Assembly: GCF_036227605.1 (NCBI RefSeq)
Contig: NZ_CP109487.1
Location: 9,039,001 to 9,103,000, forward strand
Direction of reading: 5' to 3'
DNA: 64,000 bases
Origin: Streptomyces sp. NBC_01439
Lineage (GTDB): Bacteria > Actinomycetota > Actinomycetes > Streptomycetales > Streptomycetaceae
Made by a program: the position numbers and the translations under genes. Below are positions 41,235-49,367 of the stretch, piece by piece. How positions within the stretch are numbered: the first letter of the stretch is position 1; each line of letters starts with the position of its first letter. Below the pieces are notes generated by a model, which saw only the letters and a list, made by a program, of their open reading frames with translations, was not told the origin of the DNA and ran no database searches.

Positions 41235-42233
41235 ATGTGGTCAGTGGTGTCGGCGAGTGACCTGCCCGTGGGGGAGCGCTTCGACTGGTTCTCCGACACG
41301 CTCTCGCGGGAAGTGGTGCCCACCGCGCTGAGCACCGAGCGGCCGGCCGAATTCCAGGCCGAGGCCGCTGTCCTGGAACTCGGCGAACTCCGCGTGGCGC
41401 GGCTGGAGTTCTCCCCCCTCAACTCGCGGCGCACCCCCGCCTTGATCCGGCGCGGGGACCCGGGGCAGTACCAGCTGGGCCTGATGCGAGGGGGACGCGC
41501 GTTCCTGGCCCAGCAGCGCAACGAGTGCCGTGTCGGCGCCGGGGACATCCTGCTCTGGGACACCTCCCGCACCTCCGACGTGCAGACCGCCGCCGATGAC
41601 GGCCTGGTGCGCCTCGCCATGCTCCAACTTCCCCAAAACGCATTGCCGTTGAACTTGGACCGACTCGGGCGACTGCTCGCCCACCGGATCCCGGGAGACC
41701 AGGGCGTGGCCGCGGTCCTGACCGCCTTCGTGGACGCACTCGAAGGCCACGGCGGTCAGTGTTCCCCGGCGGAACTGCACCGGCTCGGTACGGTCGCGGT
41801 CGACCTCGTGGCCGCCTGCCTCGCCCAGCATCTCGACGCCGAGGCCGAACTCCCCCCGGAAGTCCGAACGCAGGCGCTGCTCCAGCGCGTCTACGCCTTC
41901 ATCGACCACAACCTCGCCGACCCGGCCCTGACCCCGTCGGCGATCGCCGCCCGCCACCACGTCTCGGTGCGCACCCTCCACCAGCTCTTCCGGCGACAGG
42001 ACGACGCCGAGACGGTTCAGGCCCGGATCCGCCGGCGCCGCCTGGAGCGGTGCCACAGCGACCTCGCCCGCCCCGAGCTCATGGGCCACCCCGTGAACGC
42101 GATCGCCGCGCGCTGGGGGTTCAGCGGTCCGGCGGTCTTCAGCCGCTCCTTCCGCGAGAGGTACGGCCTCACCCCGACGGAGTTCCGGGCGCTGAGCGTC
42201 CAGCGCGACCGCGCCGTGTGCGCGTCGTCGTGA
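41235..42233 (+). CDS. AraC family regulator (AraC_binding_2 type)
   Basis: This 332-aa protein begins MWSVVSASDLPVGERFDWFS, the typical start of AraC-binding-like regulators with a divergent cupin domain (RGDPGQYQLGLMRGGRAFLA, GDILLWDTSRTSDV). The C-terminal AraC helix-turn-helices are ALTPSAIAARHHVSVRTLHQ LFRRQ and VNAIAARWGFSGPAVFSRSF RERYGLTPTEFR. The ATG at 41235 follows GGGGG at good spacing; another ATG at 41214 lacks one. FabV follows 211 bp downstream on the same strand. Confidence 0.88.
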   Translation: MWSVVSASDLPVGERFDWFSDTLSREVVPTALSTERPAEFQAEAAVLELGELRVARLEFSPLNSRRTPALIRRGDPGQYQLGLMRGGRAFLAQQRNECRVGAGDILLWDTSRTSDVQTAADDGLVRLAMLQLPQNALPLNLDRLGRLLAHRIPGDQGVAAVLTAFVDALEGHGGQCSPAELHRLGTVAVDLVAACLAQHLDAEAELPPEVRTQALLQRVYAFIDHNLADPALTPSAIAARHHVSVRTLHQLFRRQDDAETVQARIRRRRLERCHSDLARPELMGHPVNAIAARWGFSGPAVFSRSFRERYGLTPTEFRALSVQRDRAVCASS

Positions 42234-42444
42234 CCGTCCCTTCCGAGGCCATCGGACGCCCACGGCAGGCTACTTCGCAGCCACCACGTGCGCTGCCGGA
42301 AGTGGCCGAACACTCCAAGATCGACTCGCGATCCTTGTCGCCGGTGGGGCCACTGTCCGTGTCCGGCCTGTCGCAGACTTGCGGGACGCGGCGCCCCGAC
42401 CAGCCGCCGCGACCTCGGCCCCCGTCGACCCAAGGACCACGACC

Positions 42445-43665
42445 ATGACCATGACCGAGCGCGTTCTCACCCCCCGCAACCGGGGCTTCCTCTTCCTCGA
42501 CTCCCACCCGACGGGCTGCGAGCGGGTGGTGGCCGACATGTGGCGGGCGTGCCCCGACCCCGCTGACAGGCCCGCAGGGGCCGGGCCGGTGGCGCTGGTC
42601 ATCGGCTCCTCGGCCGGATACGGCCTTGCGGCCACGGTCGCCGGACTCAAACGCGCCGGCATCCGTGGCATCGCGGTCTCCTTCGAGAAGGCCCCCACCG
42701 CACGGCGCACCGCAACGGCCGGCTGGTACCGCACCGCCGCCACCGCCGACATCGCCCGTACCGCCGGGCGGGACCTGGTCTTCCTCAACGGCGACGCGTT
42801 TTCCGACACGATGAAGGACGAGGTCGCCGACCTCATTGAGCAGCGGTTCGACGGCAGGTTGGACTACCTGATCTACTCGGTCGCCGCGCCCCGGCGCACC
42901 GACCCGGACACCGGCACCACGTACGCCTCCGCCCTCAAGCCGATCGGCCGGGCCAACCGCACCAAGACCCTCGTCTTCGACGACCAGGGCGTTCCCGAGG
43001 TGCGCGAGGTCGAGACCGGGCCGGCCGAGGGCGACGACGTCGAGCAGACCGTGGCCGTGATGGGCGGCGCGGACTGGGAACGCTGGATCGACCACCTGGC
43101 CGGTCGGGGACTGCTCGGTGAGCGCTTCGCCACCGCCGCGCTGTCGTACATCGGATCGCCGCTGACCGCGGCGATCTACCGACAGGGCACCATCGGCGCG
43201 GCCAAGGCCCACCTGGAAGCCACCGCCCGCACCCTGAACGAGCGGCTCGGCAAAGAGTTGGGCGGGCGGGCCGTGACCTCCGTCAACGGCGCCGCCGTCA
43301 CCCAGTCCTCCACCGCCATCCCCGGCATCGCCTTGTACACCGGCCTGCTGCGCGGTGTCCTCGGAACGGACCTGGTCCCGCCGGTGCGTCAGCTCGCCGA
43401 CCTGTGGGACCAACTCACCGGTGCCGCGCCGCTCGCCCTGGACGACGAGGGCCGGGTCCGCCTGGACACCTGGGAACTCACCGACGACGTCCAGGCGGCC
43501 GTCGCCGAACGCTGGGAGACCGCCACGACCGACACCATCGCCTCTCTCGCTGACCTCGACTGGTTCCGCGCCGAAGTCCAGCGCCTGTACGGATTCTCCG
43601 TGCCGGGCATCGACTACACGGCCGCGGTGGCCACCGACGTACCCTGGCCCGTTCCCACCCGCTGA
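42445..43665 (+). CDS. fabV: enoyl-ACP / trans-2-enoyl-CoA reductase FabV
   Basis: FabV reduces the enoyl double bond with NADH in fatty acid synthesis; it is larger than FabI and often insensitive to triclosan. This 406-aa protein is full length: IGSSAGYGLAATVAGLKRAG at the NADH site, YLIYSVAAPRRTDPDTGTTY AS, and the family active-site Tyr235 and Lys244 spaced Y-x8-K in AIYRQGTIGAAKAHLEAT. The ATG at 42445 follows AAGGA; a second ATG two codons later is possible. Actinobacteria mostly use InhA/FabI-type reductases, so a FabV here is notable. Confidence 0.92.
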   Translation: MTMTERVLTPRNRGFLFLDSHPTGCERVVADMWRACPDPADRPAGAGPVALVIGSSAGYGLAATVAGLKRAGIRGIAVSFEKAPTARRTATAGWYRTAATADIARTAGRDLVFLNGDAFSDTMKDEVADLIEQRFDGRLDYLIYSVAAPRRTDPDTGTTYASALKPIGRANRTKTLVFDDQGVPEVREVETGPAEGDDVEQTVAVMGGADWERWIDHLAGRGLLGERFATAALSYIGSPLTAAIYRQGTIGAAKAHLEATARTLNERLGKELGGRAVTSVNGAAVTQSSTAIPGIALYTGLLRGVLGTDLVPPVRQLADLWDQLTGAAPLALDDEGRVRLDTWELTDDVQAAVAERWETATTDTIASLADLDWFRAEVQRLYGFSVPGIDYTAAVATDVPWPVPTR

Positions 43666-43671
43666 TCCCGG

Positions 43672-43715
43672 CGCGGGCCCCGCCGTCGGTCCCTCGACCA
43701 GCAGCGGGGCCCGCG
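43672..43715. terminator. hairpin between fabV and the ABC permease gene
   Basis: 11-bp perfect stem CGCGGGCCCCG / CGGGGCCCGCG, loop 22 nt, between the convergent stops at 43665 and 43735. There is no T tract. Probable bidirectional terminator. Confidence 0.6.
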
Positions 43716-43734
43716 GTCCGCGCAGCGCGTGCGG

Positions 43735-44685
43735 CTACTTCACCGAGCCCGCCATCACCCCCTGGACGAAGTGCCGCTGGAAGGCGAAGAAGACGATCAG
43801 TGGGACCACCAGGGACAGGAACGCCCCGGGCGCGAGGACACCGATGTTGCTCCCGAACTGCCGCATCTGGGACTGCAGCGCCACCGTGAGCGGCTGGGAC
43901 CCGCTGTCCGCGAAGAGCAGCGCCACGAGCATGTCGTTCCAGACCCAGAGGAACTGGAAGATGGCCAGGCTCGCGATGGCCGGGCGGCCGAGCGGCAGCA
44001 CCAGCCGGGAGAAGATCCGCCACTCGCTGCCGCCGTCCATCCGGGCCGCTTCCAGCATCTCGCGCGGTATCTCGGCGAAGTAGTTGCGCAGCAGGAAGAC
44101 CGCGAACGGCAGCCCGTAGGCGACGTGGAAGAGGATCACGCCCGCGACCGTGCCGAACAGCCCCACCGCACCGAAGAGTTTGGCCACCGGCAACAGCCCG
44201 ATCTGCACGGGTACCACCAGCAGTCCGACGACCACCAGGAAGACGGCGTCCCGGCCGGGGAACTCCAGCCACGCGAAGGCGTATCCGGCGAGTGCCGCTA
44301 GGGCGACCACCAGGGCGGTGGTGGGCACGGAGATCAGGACGGTGTTGCCGAAGGCCGCCGCGATGCCGGAGTCCTTCAGCAGGGCGCCGTAGTTGTCCAG
44401 GGACAGCCGGGACGGCTCGGTGAGCGCGGTCCACCAGCCGCCGGCGGCGTTGTCGCCCTCGGAACGCAGGGAGGAGACGAGCAGGCCCGCCAGCGGCGTG
44501 ATCCACACCAGGGCGACCAGGATCAACGCACCCTGGACGAGGGAGTTGCCGAGCAGGCGCGACAGCCGCTTCCCGCCCCGGCGTCCGGGATCCCGTGCGG
44601 GCCCCTGCGCCGACGGTCCGGGCAGGGGGCGGATCGCCGCCGTCCGCCGGGACGGTCGGCGCTCGATGGTGCCGTGGCCGCTCAT
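43735..44685 (-). CDS. carbohydrate ABC transporter permease (MalG type)
   Basis: This 316-aa inner-membrane protein has an Arg-rich N-terminal tail and six hydrophobic segments, starting near residue 48. The EAA loop that contacts the ATPase is EIPREMLEAARMDGGSEWRI FSRLVLPL. Its ATG overlaps the previous permease stop (ATGA), so the two permeases are translated together. No ATPase gene is in this operon; in Streptomyces such sugar importers share the general ATPase MsiK (established knowledge), which would be encoded elsewhere. Confidence 0.92.
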   Translation of the reverse strand: MSGHGTIERRPSRRTAAIRPLPGPSAQGPARDPGRRGGKRLSRLLGNSLVQGALILVALVWITPLAGLLVSSLRSEGDNAAGGWWTALTEPSRLSLDNYGALLKDSGIAAAFGNTVLISVPTTALVVALAALAGYAFAWLEFPGRDAVFLVVVGLLVVPVQIGLLPVAKLFGAVGLFGTVAGVILFHVAYGLPFAVFLLRNYFAEIPREMLEAARMDGGSEWRIFSRLVLPLGRPAIASLAIFQFLWVWNDMLVALLFADSGSQPLTVALQSQMRQFGSNIGVLAPGAFLSLVVPLIVFFAFQRHFVQGVMAGSVK

Positions 44686-46016
44686 GCTCCACTCCTTCGG
44701 AAGCGCCGGATGTTGAAGACCATCGCCGGGACGACGAGCAGGAGGAGCACCACGCTGAGCGCGCTGCCGAGCCCCTGGTCGTTGCCGCCGCCGAAGGAGA
44801 CCAGCCACATGCGGGTGGCCAGCACGTTCGCCTCTTCCTGGACCGGTCCGGGCGCGATGATGTAGACGAGGTCGAAGACCTTCATCACGTTGATCACCAG
44901 GGTCACGAAGACGACGGTGAGTACCGGAGCGAGCAGCGGCACGGTGATCTTGCGGAAGATCTGGCCCTCGGAGGCACCGTCCATCCGCGCGGCCTCCAGG
45001 GCGTCCCGCGGGATGGCCGCGAGGCCGGCGCCGATCAGGACCATCGCGAAGCCGGTCCACACCCACAGATAGGCGCCGATGATGGCGGGCGTCACCAGCG
45101 CCGGACCGAGCCAGTTCACCCCCTGGTACGGGGCCGCGAAGTTGGCCGCGGGCAGCCTGACCGTGTACGGGGCGTCGGCCAGCCCGGTGAAGCGGAAGGA
45201 CCCGTCCTCGGCCGTGACGGCGGTGGCGGCCACCCGGCCGTCCCGTACGGCCTCGACCGTCATGCCGGGCAGCCCGTTCTCCCCCGGGTCGATGCGGCCC
45301 GGGGTGCCGGCGCCGCCGGGGGCGAAGTCGAGGTAGACGACACCCCCGATGTCGTCCGGCCGGGGCGCCGCGGGGGCCGCGGCCTTCGCTCGGGCCGGCA
45401 TCGCGTCGGGTGCCACCCCGATGAAGCCGAGACCGACGGAGTGGCCCGGACGGACGGCCTCCTCGGTGGTGTAGGGGCCGCCCGGCCCGCCCGCCAGGCC
45501 CTGGCCCTCCCGGGCACGGGCCGTCGGATAGGCGGCGGTGTCCACGAAGCTGTCGTGGACCCCGACGACGGCGGCGTTGAGCACGCCCCGGGCCGGGTCC
45601 TGGTCGTAGGCGAGCCGGAAGATGATGCCCGCGGCGAGGAACGACACGGCCATCGGCAGGAAGAGCACGAGCTTGAACGCGGTCGCCCAGCGCACCTTCT
45701 CGGTGAGCACGGCGAGCATCAGCCCGAGTCCGGTCAGCAGCGTCGGGGCGACGACCACCCAGAGGGCGCTGTTGCGGATCGCCTTGAGGGTGGCCCGGTC
45801 CTGCACGATCGCCGCGTAGTTGGCGGCCCCTACGAAGCGGTCGCCGTCGGCGTCGAAGAGGCTGCGGCCGACGGAGAAGAGGACCGGGTAGACGACCAGC
45901 GCGCCGAGCAGCAGCAGGGCGGGCAGGACGAAGACGACCGCGAGGCGGCGTTTCCTGCGCTGGGCCCGGCGCCGCCCGTCAGCCGTGCCGCGGGCGGCGG
46001 TCATGGTGTCAGCCAT
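44682..46016 (-). CDS. carbohydrate ABC transporter permease (MalF type) with inserted SdrD_B-like domain
   Basis: This 444-aa permease has transmembrane segments near residues 25-47, 82-104 and 113-135, then a 165-residue extracytoplasmic insertion, then three more (about 303-335, 362-382, 409-432). The EAA loop is IPRDALEAARMDGASEGQIF RKITVPLL. Within the insertion, residues 223-290 read GVVYLDFAPGG, DPGENGLPGMTVEAVRDG, TAEDGSFRFTGLADAPYTVR L, a clear SdrD_B/Cna-B-like beta-sandwich. MalF of E. coli also has a large periplasmic loop, but of another fold. It overlaps the next permease by 4 nt and lies 10 bp after the binding-protein gene. Confidence 0.9.
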   Translation of the reverse strand: MADTMTAARGTADGRRRAQRRKRRLAVVFVLPALLLLGALVVYPVLFSVGRSLFDADGDRFVGAANYAAIVQDRATLKAIRNSALWVVVAPTLLTGLGLMLAVLTEKVRWATAFKLVLFLPMAVSFLAAGIIFRLAYDQDPARGVLNAAVVGVHDSFVDTAAYPTARAREGQGLAGGPGGPYTTEEAVRPGHSVGLGFIGVAPDAMPARAKAAAPAAPRPDDIGGVVYLDFAPGGAGTPGRIDPGENGLPGMTVEAVRDGRVAATAVTAEDGSFRFTGLADAPYTVRLPAANFAAPYQGVNWLGPALVTPAIIGAYLWVWTGFAMVLIGAGLAAIPRDALEAARMDGASEGQIFRKITVPLLAPVLTVVFVTLVINVMKVFDLVYIIAPGPVQEEANVLATRMWLVSFGGGNDQGLGSALSVVLLLLVVPAMVFNIRRFRRSGA

Positions 46017-46026
46017 GGGAGGCGCC

Positions 46027-47358
46027 TCAGTTCCCGTAGGCCTTGGCGGCTTCGGCCTCGAGCTTCGCGGCCGTGCCCCGCGGGTCCGACGGGTCGCGCA
46101 GGAAGTCCTGGAGGAGCTTCCACTCGCCCGCGCCCTTGGTGCCGCCGAACGCGGCCGGGGCCTGGTCCGACATGTCGAAGCGGATCGAGTCGCCCGCGGC
46201 GATGAGCGAGTCGGCGGTGCTGCGGGTGATTTCGTCCCCGTACGCGGTGAGGTCGAGCTCCTTGTTCGGGGACAGGAAGCCGCCGGCGCGGGCCCAGACT
46301 TCGGCGGCCTCGGGGCCGGACAGGAACTCGAGCAGCTTCATGCCGGCCCCGGCGTTCTTCGCGTCCTTGAGGACGACGGCCGCGTCACCGCCGCTGACGA
46401 CCGGTGCCTTGCCGCCGTCGACCGCGGGGAACGGGAAGAACTTGGCGTCCTTGCCGGGCTTCTTGCCGAACTGGTCCTTGGCGATGCCGCCGACGAAGTC
46501 ACCCTCGTAGACCATGCCCGCCTTGGGCTCGGGGCCGAAGACCTGCGCGACCGACGTGGGGAAGTCGGTGCTCAGCGCGGTCTGGGCGCCGCCGGCGACG
46601 AGCTGCTTGTCCTTGAACAGTTCGCCGAGGGTGGTGAGCGCCTTCACGACGCTGTCGTCGGTCCACTTGAGCTTGTGCTGGGCGAGCTGGTCGTACTTCT
46701 CCGGTCCGGCCTGGGAGAGGTAGACGTTCTCGAACCAGTCGGTGAGGGTCCAGCCGTCCTCGCCGGCTATGGCGAAGGCGGGGCGGCCGGAGTCGGCGAG
46801 GGTCCGGCCGGCCTTCAGCAGGTCGGCGTAGCTCGTGGGCTCGTTGACACCGGCCTGGGCGAAGGCCTCCGGGGCGTACCAGACGGTCGACTTGTGGGCG
46901 GCCTTGAAGTAGAGGCCGTAGTACGTGCCGTCGACGGTGCCGTAGTTCCGCCACACCGGGGCGAGGGTGGAGCCGGCCTTGCGGACGGTCTGGTCGGACA
47001 GGGGCTGGAGCCAGCCCTCCTTGGCGAACTGCTGGAGCACGCCCACTTGGGGAACCATCACCACGTCGGGCGCGTTGCCGCCTTCGATCTTGCTTCCGAC
47101 GAAGGTGGAGACGTTGTCGCCGGAGGGCACGAAGACCGTCTTGGCGCCGGTCTTCTCGGTGAAGGCGTCCAGGACCTTCTTGAAGTTCTGCTGCTCGCTG
47201 CCGGTCCAGACGCCTGCCACGGTCACGGTCTGGCCGCTCAGTTCGCCGCTGCTCGCGGGTCCGGTGGTCTGGCCGCAGGCGGTGGCACCGAGGGCGAGGG
47301 CGAGGGCCGCCGATGCGGTGGCCGCGGTTCGCCGGGTCGTCTTGCTGGGTCGTCGCAT
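46027..47358 (-). CDS. sugar ABC transporter solute-binding lipoprotein
   Basis: This 443-aa protein has a lipoprotein signal peptide ending LALGATACGQ, so Cys28 is the lipidation site. The mature part follows the family-1 binding protein pattern: VTVAGVWTGSEQQNFKKVLD, NAPDVVMVPQVGVLQQFAKE, GTYYGLYFKAAHKSTVWYAP and the late VSGGDAAVVLKDAKNAGAGM. It delivers an oligosaccharide, probably an alpha-glucoside given the GH13 gene upstream, to the two permeases downstream. The gene is 113 bp after the GH13 stop, with a hairpin and a homopurine tract between. Confidence 0.93.
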   Translation of the reverse strand: MRRPSKTTRRTAATASAALALALGATACGQTTGPASSGELSGQTVTVAGVWTGSEQQNFKKVLDAFTEKTGAKTVFVPSGDNVSTFVGSKIEGGNAPDVVMVPQVGVLQQFAKEGWLQPLSDQTVRKAGSTLAPVWRNYGTVDGTYYGLYFKAAHKSTVWYAPEAFAQAGVNEPTSYADLLKAGRTLADSGRPAFAIAGEDGWTLTDWFENVYLSQAGPEKYDQLAQHKLKWTDDSVVKALTTLGELFKDKQLVAGGAQTALSTDFPTSVAQVFGPEPKAGMVYEGDFVGGIAKDQFGKKPGKDAKFFPFPAVDGGKAPVVSGGDAAVVLKDAKNAGAGMKLLEFLSGPEAAEVWARAGGFLSPNKELDLTAYGDEITRSTADSLIAAGDSIRFDMSDQAPAAFGGTKGAGEWKLLQDFLRDPSDPRGTAAKLEAEAAKAYGN

Positions 47359-47378
47359 GGGGGAGTCCTTGTCTGGAG

Positions 47379-47405
47379 GTCCGGGACACGGGGCGGAGCC
47401 CGGAC
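47379..47405. other. hairpin and homopurine tract between the GH13 and binding-protein genes
   Basis: GTCCGGG / CCCGGAC forms a 7-bp stem (47379-47405). Next to it, 47411-47460 is almost entirely purine on the plus strand. On the transcript (minus strand) this is a 50-nt pyrimidine tract followed by the hairpin, just ahead of the binding-protein start. Confidence 0.45.
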
Positions 47406-47471
47406 TGCGCGGGGGAGGAAGGAAGAGAGGAAAGAGGAGAGGAGGAAGAGGGGGAGGTCAGGGGCCGGGGG

Positions 47472-49154
47472 TCACGGGGCCGGGCATTCGGCCGTCCACC
47501 AGGCGGCGGTCGCCGCGGGCAGGACCCCGTCGGGACAGGGGCCGCTGGCGAGCAGCGGGGTCCCGGGGACCGGGGCGGGTACCGGCTCGGTGCCGAAGTT
47601 CACCGCGCAGACCAGGCCGTCGCCGCGGCTGATCGCCAGCACCCCAGGAGGCGCGTCCAGCCAGCGCAGGGGGCCTTCGCCGAGCTGCGGCAGGGTGCGC
47701 CGGAGCTGGAGCCCGTCACGGTAGAGGTGCCAGAAGGAACGGGTGTCGGCCAGGGCGCGGTCGGTGGCGTGCTCGGCGAACCACTCGGGCTGCGGCAGCC
47801 ACGGCTTGGCCCCGGCCGCTTCCCCGGAGAAGCCGAACGGCGAGGCGTGCCCGGACCAGGGCAGCGGCACGCGGCAGCCGTCCCGGACGTGCTTGCGGCT
47901 GCCCGTACGGTGGAAGATCGGGTCGGTGAGGACCTCGTCGGGCAGGTCGAGGACCTCGGGGAGGCCGAGTTCCTCGCCCTGGTAGACGTAGGCGGCGCCG
48001 GGCAGCGCGAGCATCAGGAGGGCCGCGGCGCGGGCGCGGGCGGCACCCAGTCCGCTGCCTTCCACCCCGGGCTCGCCCGCGTAACGGGTGACCGTGCGGA
48101 CCTGGTCGTGGTTGTTGAGGACCCAGGTGACGGTGGAACCGGTGCCGGCGATGTCGCGCATCGCGTCGGTGATCGTCGTGCGGAAGGCCTCCGCGTCCCA
48201 GGGGGCGCTCAGCAGGTCGAAGAAGAACGCCTGGTGCAGCTCATCGGGGCGGACGTACTCGGCGTGCTCGCGCGCGGTGGGCACGGACACCTCGCCGACC
48301 AGCAGCCGTTCGCGGCCGTCCCGGGCGGTGTACTCCTCGCAGACCGAGCGCCAGCGCCGCCACACGCCGTGGACCTCGGGCTGGTTCCAGGCCAGCTGGT
48401 TGACGGCGTCGCGGGCCCGCTCGTCGGCTCCGGGGTCGCCGGAGTCCGGCAGCGCGGGGTGCTTGAACAGTCCGGCGGCGACATCGATGCGGAAGCCGTC
48501 GACCCCGCGGTCCAGCCAGAAGCGCAGCACCTCCTCGAAGTCGTCGCCCACGGCCGGATCGCGCCAGTTCAGGTCGGGCTGCTCGGGTGTGAAGAGGTGC
48601 AGGTACCACTCGCCGGGGGCGCCGTCGGGCCCGGTGGTCCGGCTCCAGGCGGGACCGCCGAACATCGCGCGCCAGTTGTTGGGGGGCTCCGTACCGTCCG
48701 GGCCGCGGCCGGGCGCGAAGTGGAAACGGGCGCGCTCCGCGCTGCCCGGCTCCGCGGCGAGCGCGCTGCGGAACCACGGGTGCTCGCTGGAGCAGTGGTT
48801 GGGAACGATGTCGAGCAGCAGCTTCAGTCCGAGCCGGCGGGCGTCGGCCACCAACCGGTCGAACTCCGCGAGGTCGCCGTAGACCGGGTCGACACCGCGG
48901 TAGTCGGCGACGTCGTAGCCGTGGTCGTGCTGCGGCGAGGGGTAGAAGGGGCTGAGCCAGATGCCGTCGACACCGAGCTTGCGCAGGTAGGGGAGCCCGG
49001 CCCGGACGCCGGCCAGGTCGCCGATGCCGTCCCCGGTGCTGTCGAGGAAGCTGCGGACGTAGACCTGGTAGATCACCGCGTCGCGCCACCAAGGGGCCGA
49101 GGTGGTGGCGGTGGGAGAGGGGTGGCCGGTAGCGGCCGGAAGGGTGCTGAGCAT
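47472..49154 (-). CDS. GH13 alpha-glucosidase
   Basis: This 560-aa cytoplasmic glycoside hydrolase has no signal peptide. The (beta/alpha)8 barrel motifs are complete: DIVPNHCSSEHPWF, GFRIDVAAGLF with nucleophile Asp224, LLVGEVS with acid/base Glu288, and NNHDQVRT with Asp350. The sequence resembles oligo-1,6-glucosidase/alpha-glucosidase (AglA-like) enzymes. It is the first gene of an operon with a binding protein and two permeases, so it would split imported alpha-glucosides. A LacI-type palindrome lies about 27 bp upstream of its start. Confidence 0.92.
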   Translation of the reverse strand: MLSTLPAATGHPSPTATTSAPWWRDAVIYQVYVRSFLDSTGDGIGDLAGVRAGLPYLRKLGVDGIWLSPFYPSPQHDHGYDVADYRGVDPVYGDLAEFDRLVADARRLGLKLLLDIVPNHCSSEHPWFRSALAAEPGSAERARFHFAPGRGPDGTEPPNNWRAMFGGPAWSRTTGPDGAPGEWYLHLFTPEQPDLNWRDPAVGDDFEEVLRFWLDRGVDGFRIDVAAGLFKHPALPDSGDPGADERARDAVNQLAWNQPEVHGVWRRWRSVCEEYTARDGRERLLVGEVSVPTAREHAEYVRPDELHQAFFFDLLSAPWDAEAFRTTITDAMRDIAGTGSTVTWVLNNHDQVRTVTRYAGEPGVEGSGLGAARARAAALLMLALPGAAYVYQGEELGLPEVLDLPDEVLTDPIFHRTGSRKHVRDGCRVPLPWSGHASPFGFSGEAAGAKPWLPQPEWFAEHATDRALADTRSFWHLYRDGLQLRRTLPQLGEGPLRWLDAPPGVLAISRGDGLVCAVNFGTEPVPAPVPGTPLLASGPCPDGVLPAATAAWWTAECPAP

Positions 49155-49180
49155 CTCGCGTCGACCTGTCTGCTGAATGC

Positions 49181-49190
49181 GAGAGCGCTC
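49181..49190. promoter_or_regulatory. LacI-type operator candidate upstream of the GH13 operon
   Basis: GAGAGCGCTC with a perfect GAGCGCTC core, the form commonly bound by LacI/MalR-type regulators of Streptomyces sugar genes. No lacI-type gene is in the window. Confidence 0.45.
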
Positions 49191-49214
49191 CGGATCGGTG
49201 CGCTGTTATGCATG

Positions 49215-49226
49215 CATGTTAAGTAG
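49215..49226 (+). repeat. 12-nt inverted repeat, arm 1
   Basis: CATGTTAAGTAG, upstream of the GH13 operon. Its exact reverse complement is at 49318-49329, 91 nt away, inside a terminator hairpin. Confidence 0.6.
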
Positions 49227-49310
49227 CGGCGACTGGAAGGTGTCAACGATGTGTCCAGAAACAGCGAAAAGCTGGGGTGGTTTGTGCGCGTTTGCCAGCA
49301 TGTAAAAGGA

Positions 49311-49343
49311 AGGGCCTCTACTTAACATGTGAGTAGAGGCCCT
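49311..49343 (-). terminator. intrinsic terminator of the orphan binding-protein gene
   Basis: 11-bp perfect stem AGGGCCTCTAC / GTAGAGGCCCT with an 11-nt loop. On the minus strand it is followed by TCCTTTT. Loop and stem include CTACTTAACATG (49318-49329), the reverse complement of 49215-49226. Confidence 0.8.
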
Positions 49344-49367
49344 GGGGGAGGGAGTAGAAGAGTGCGA

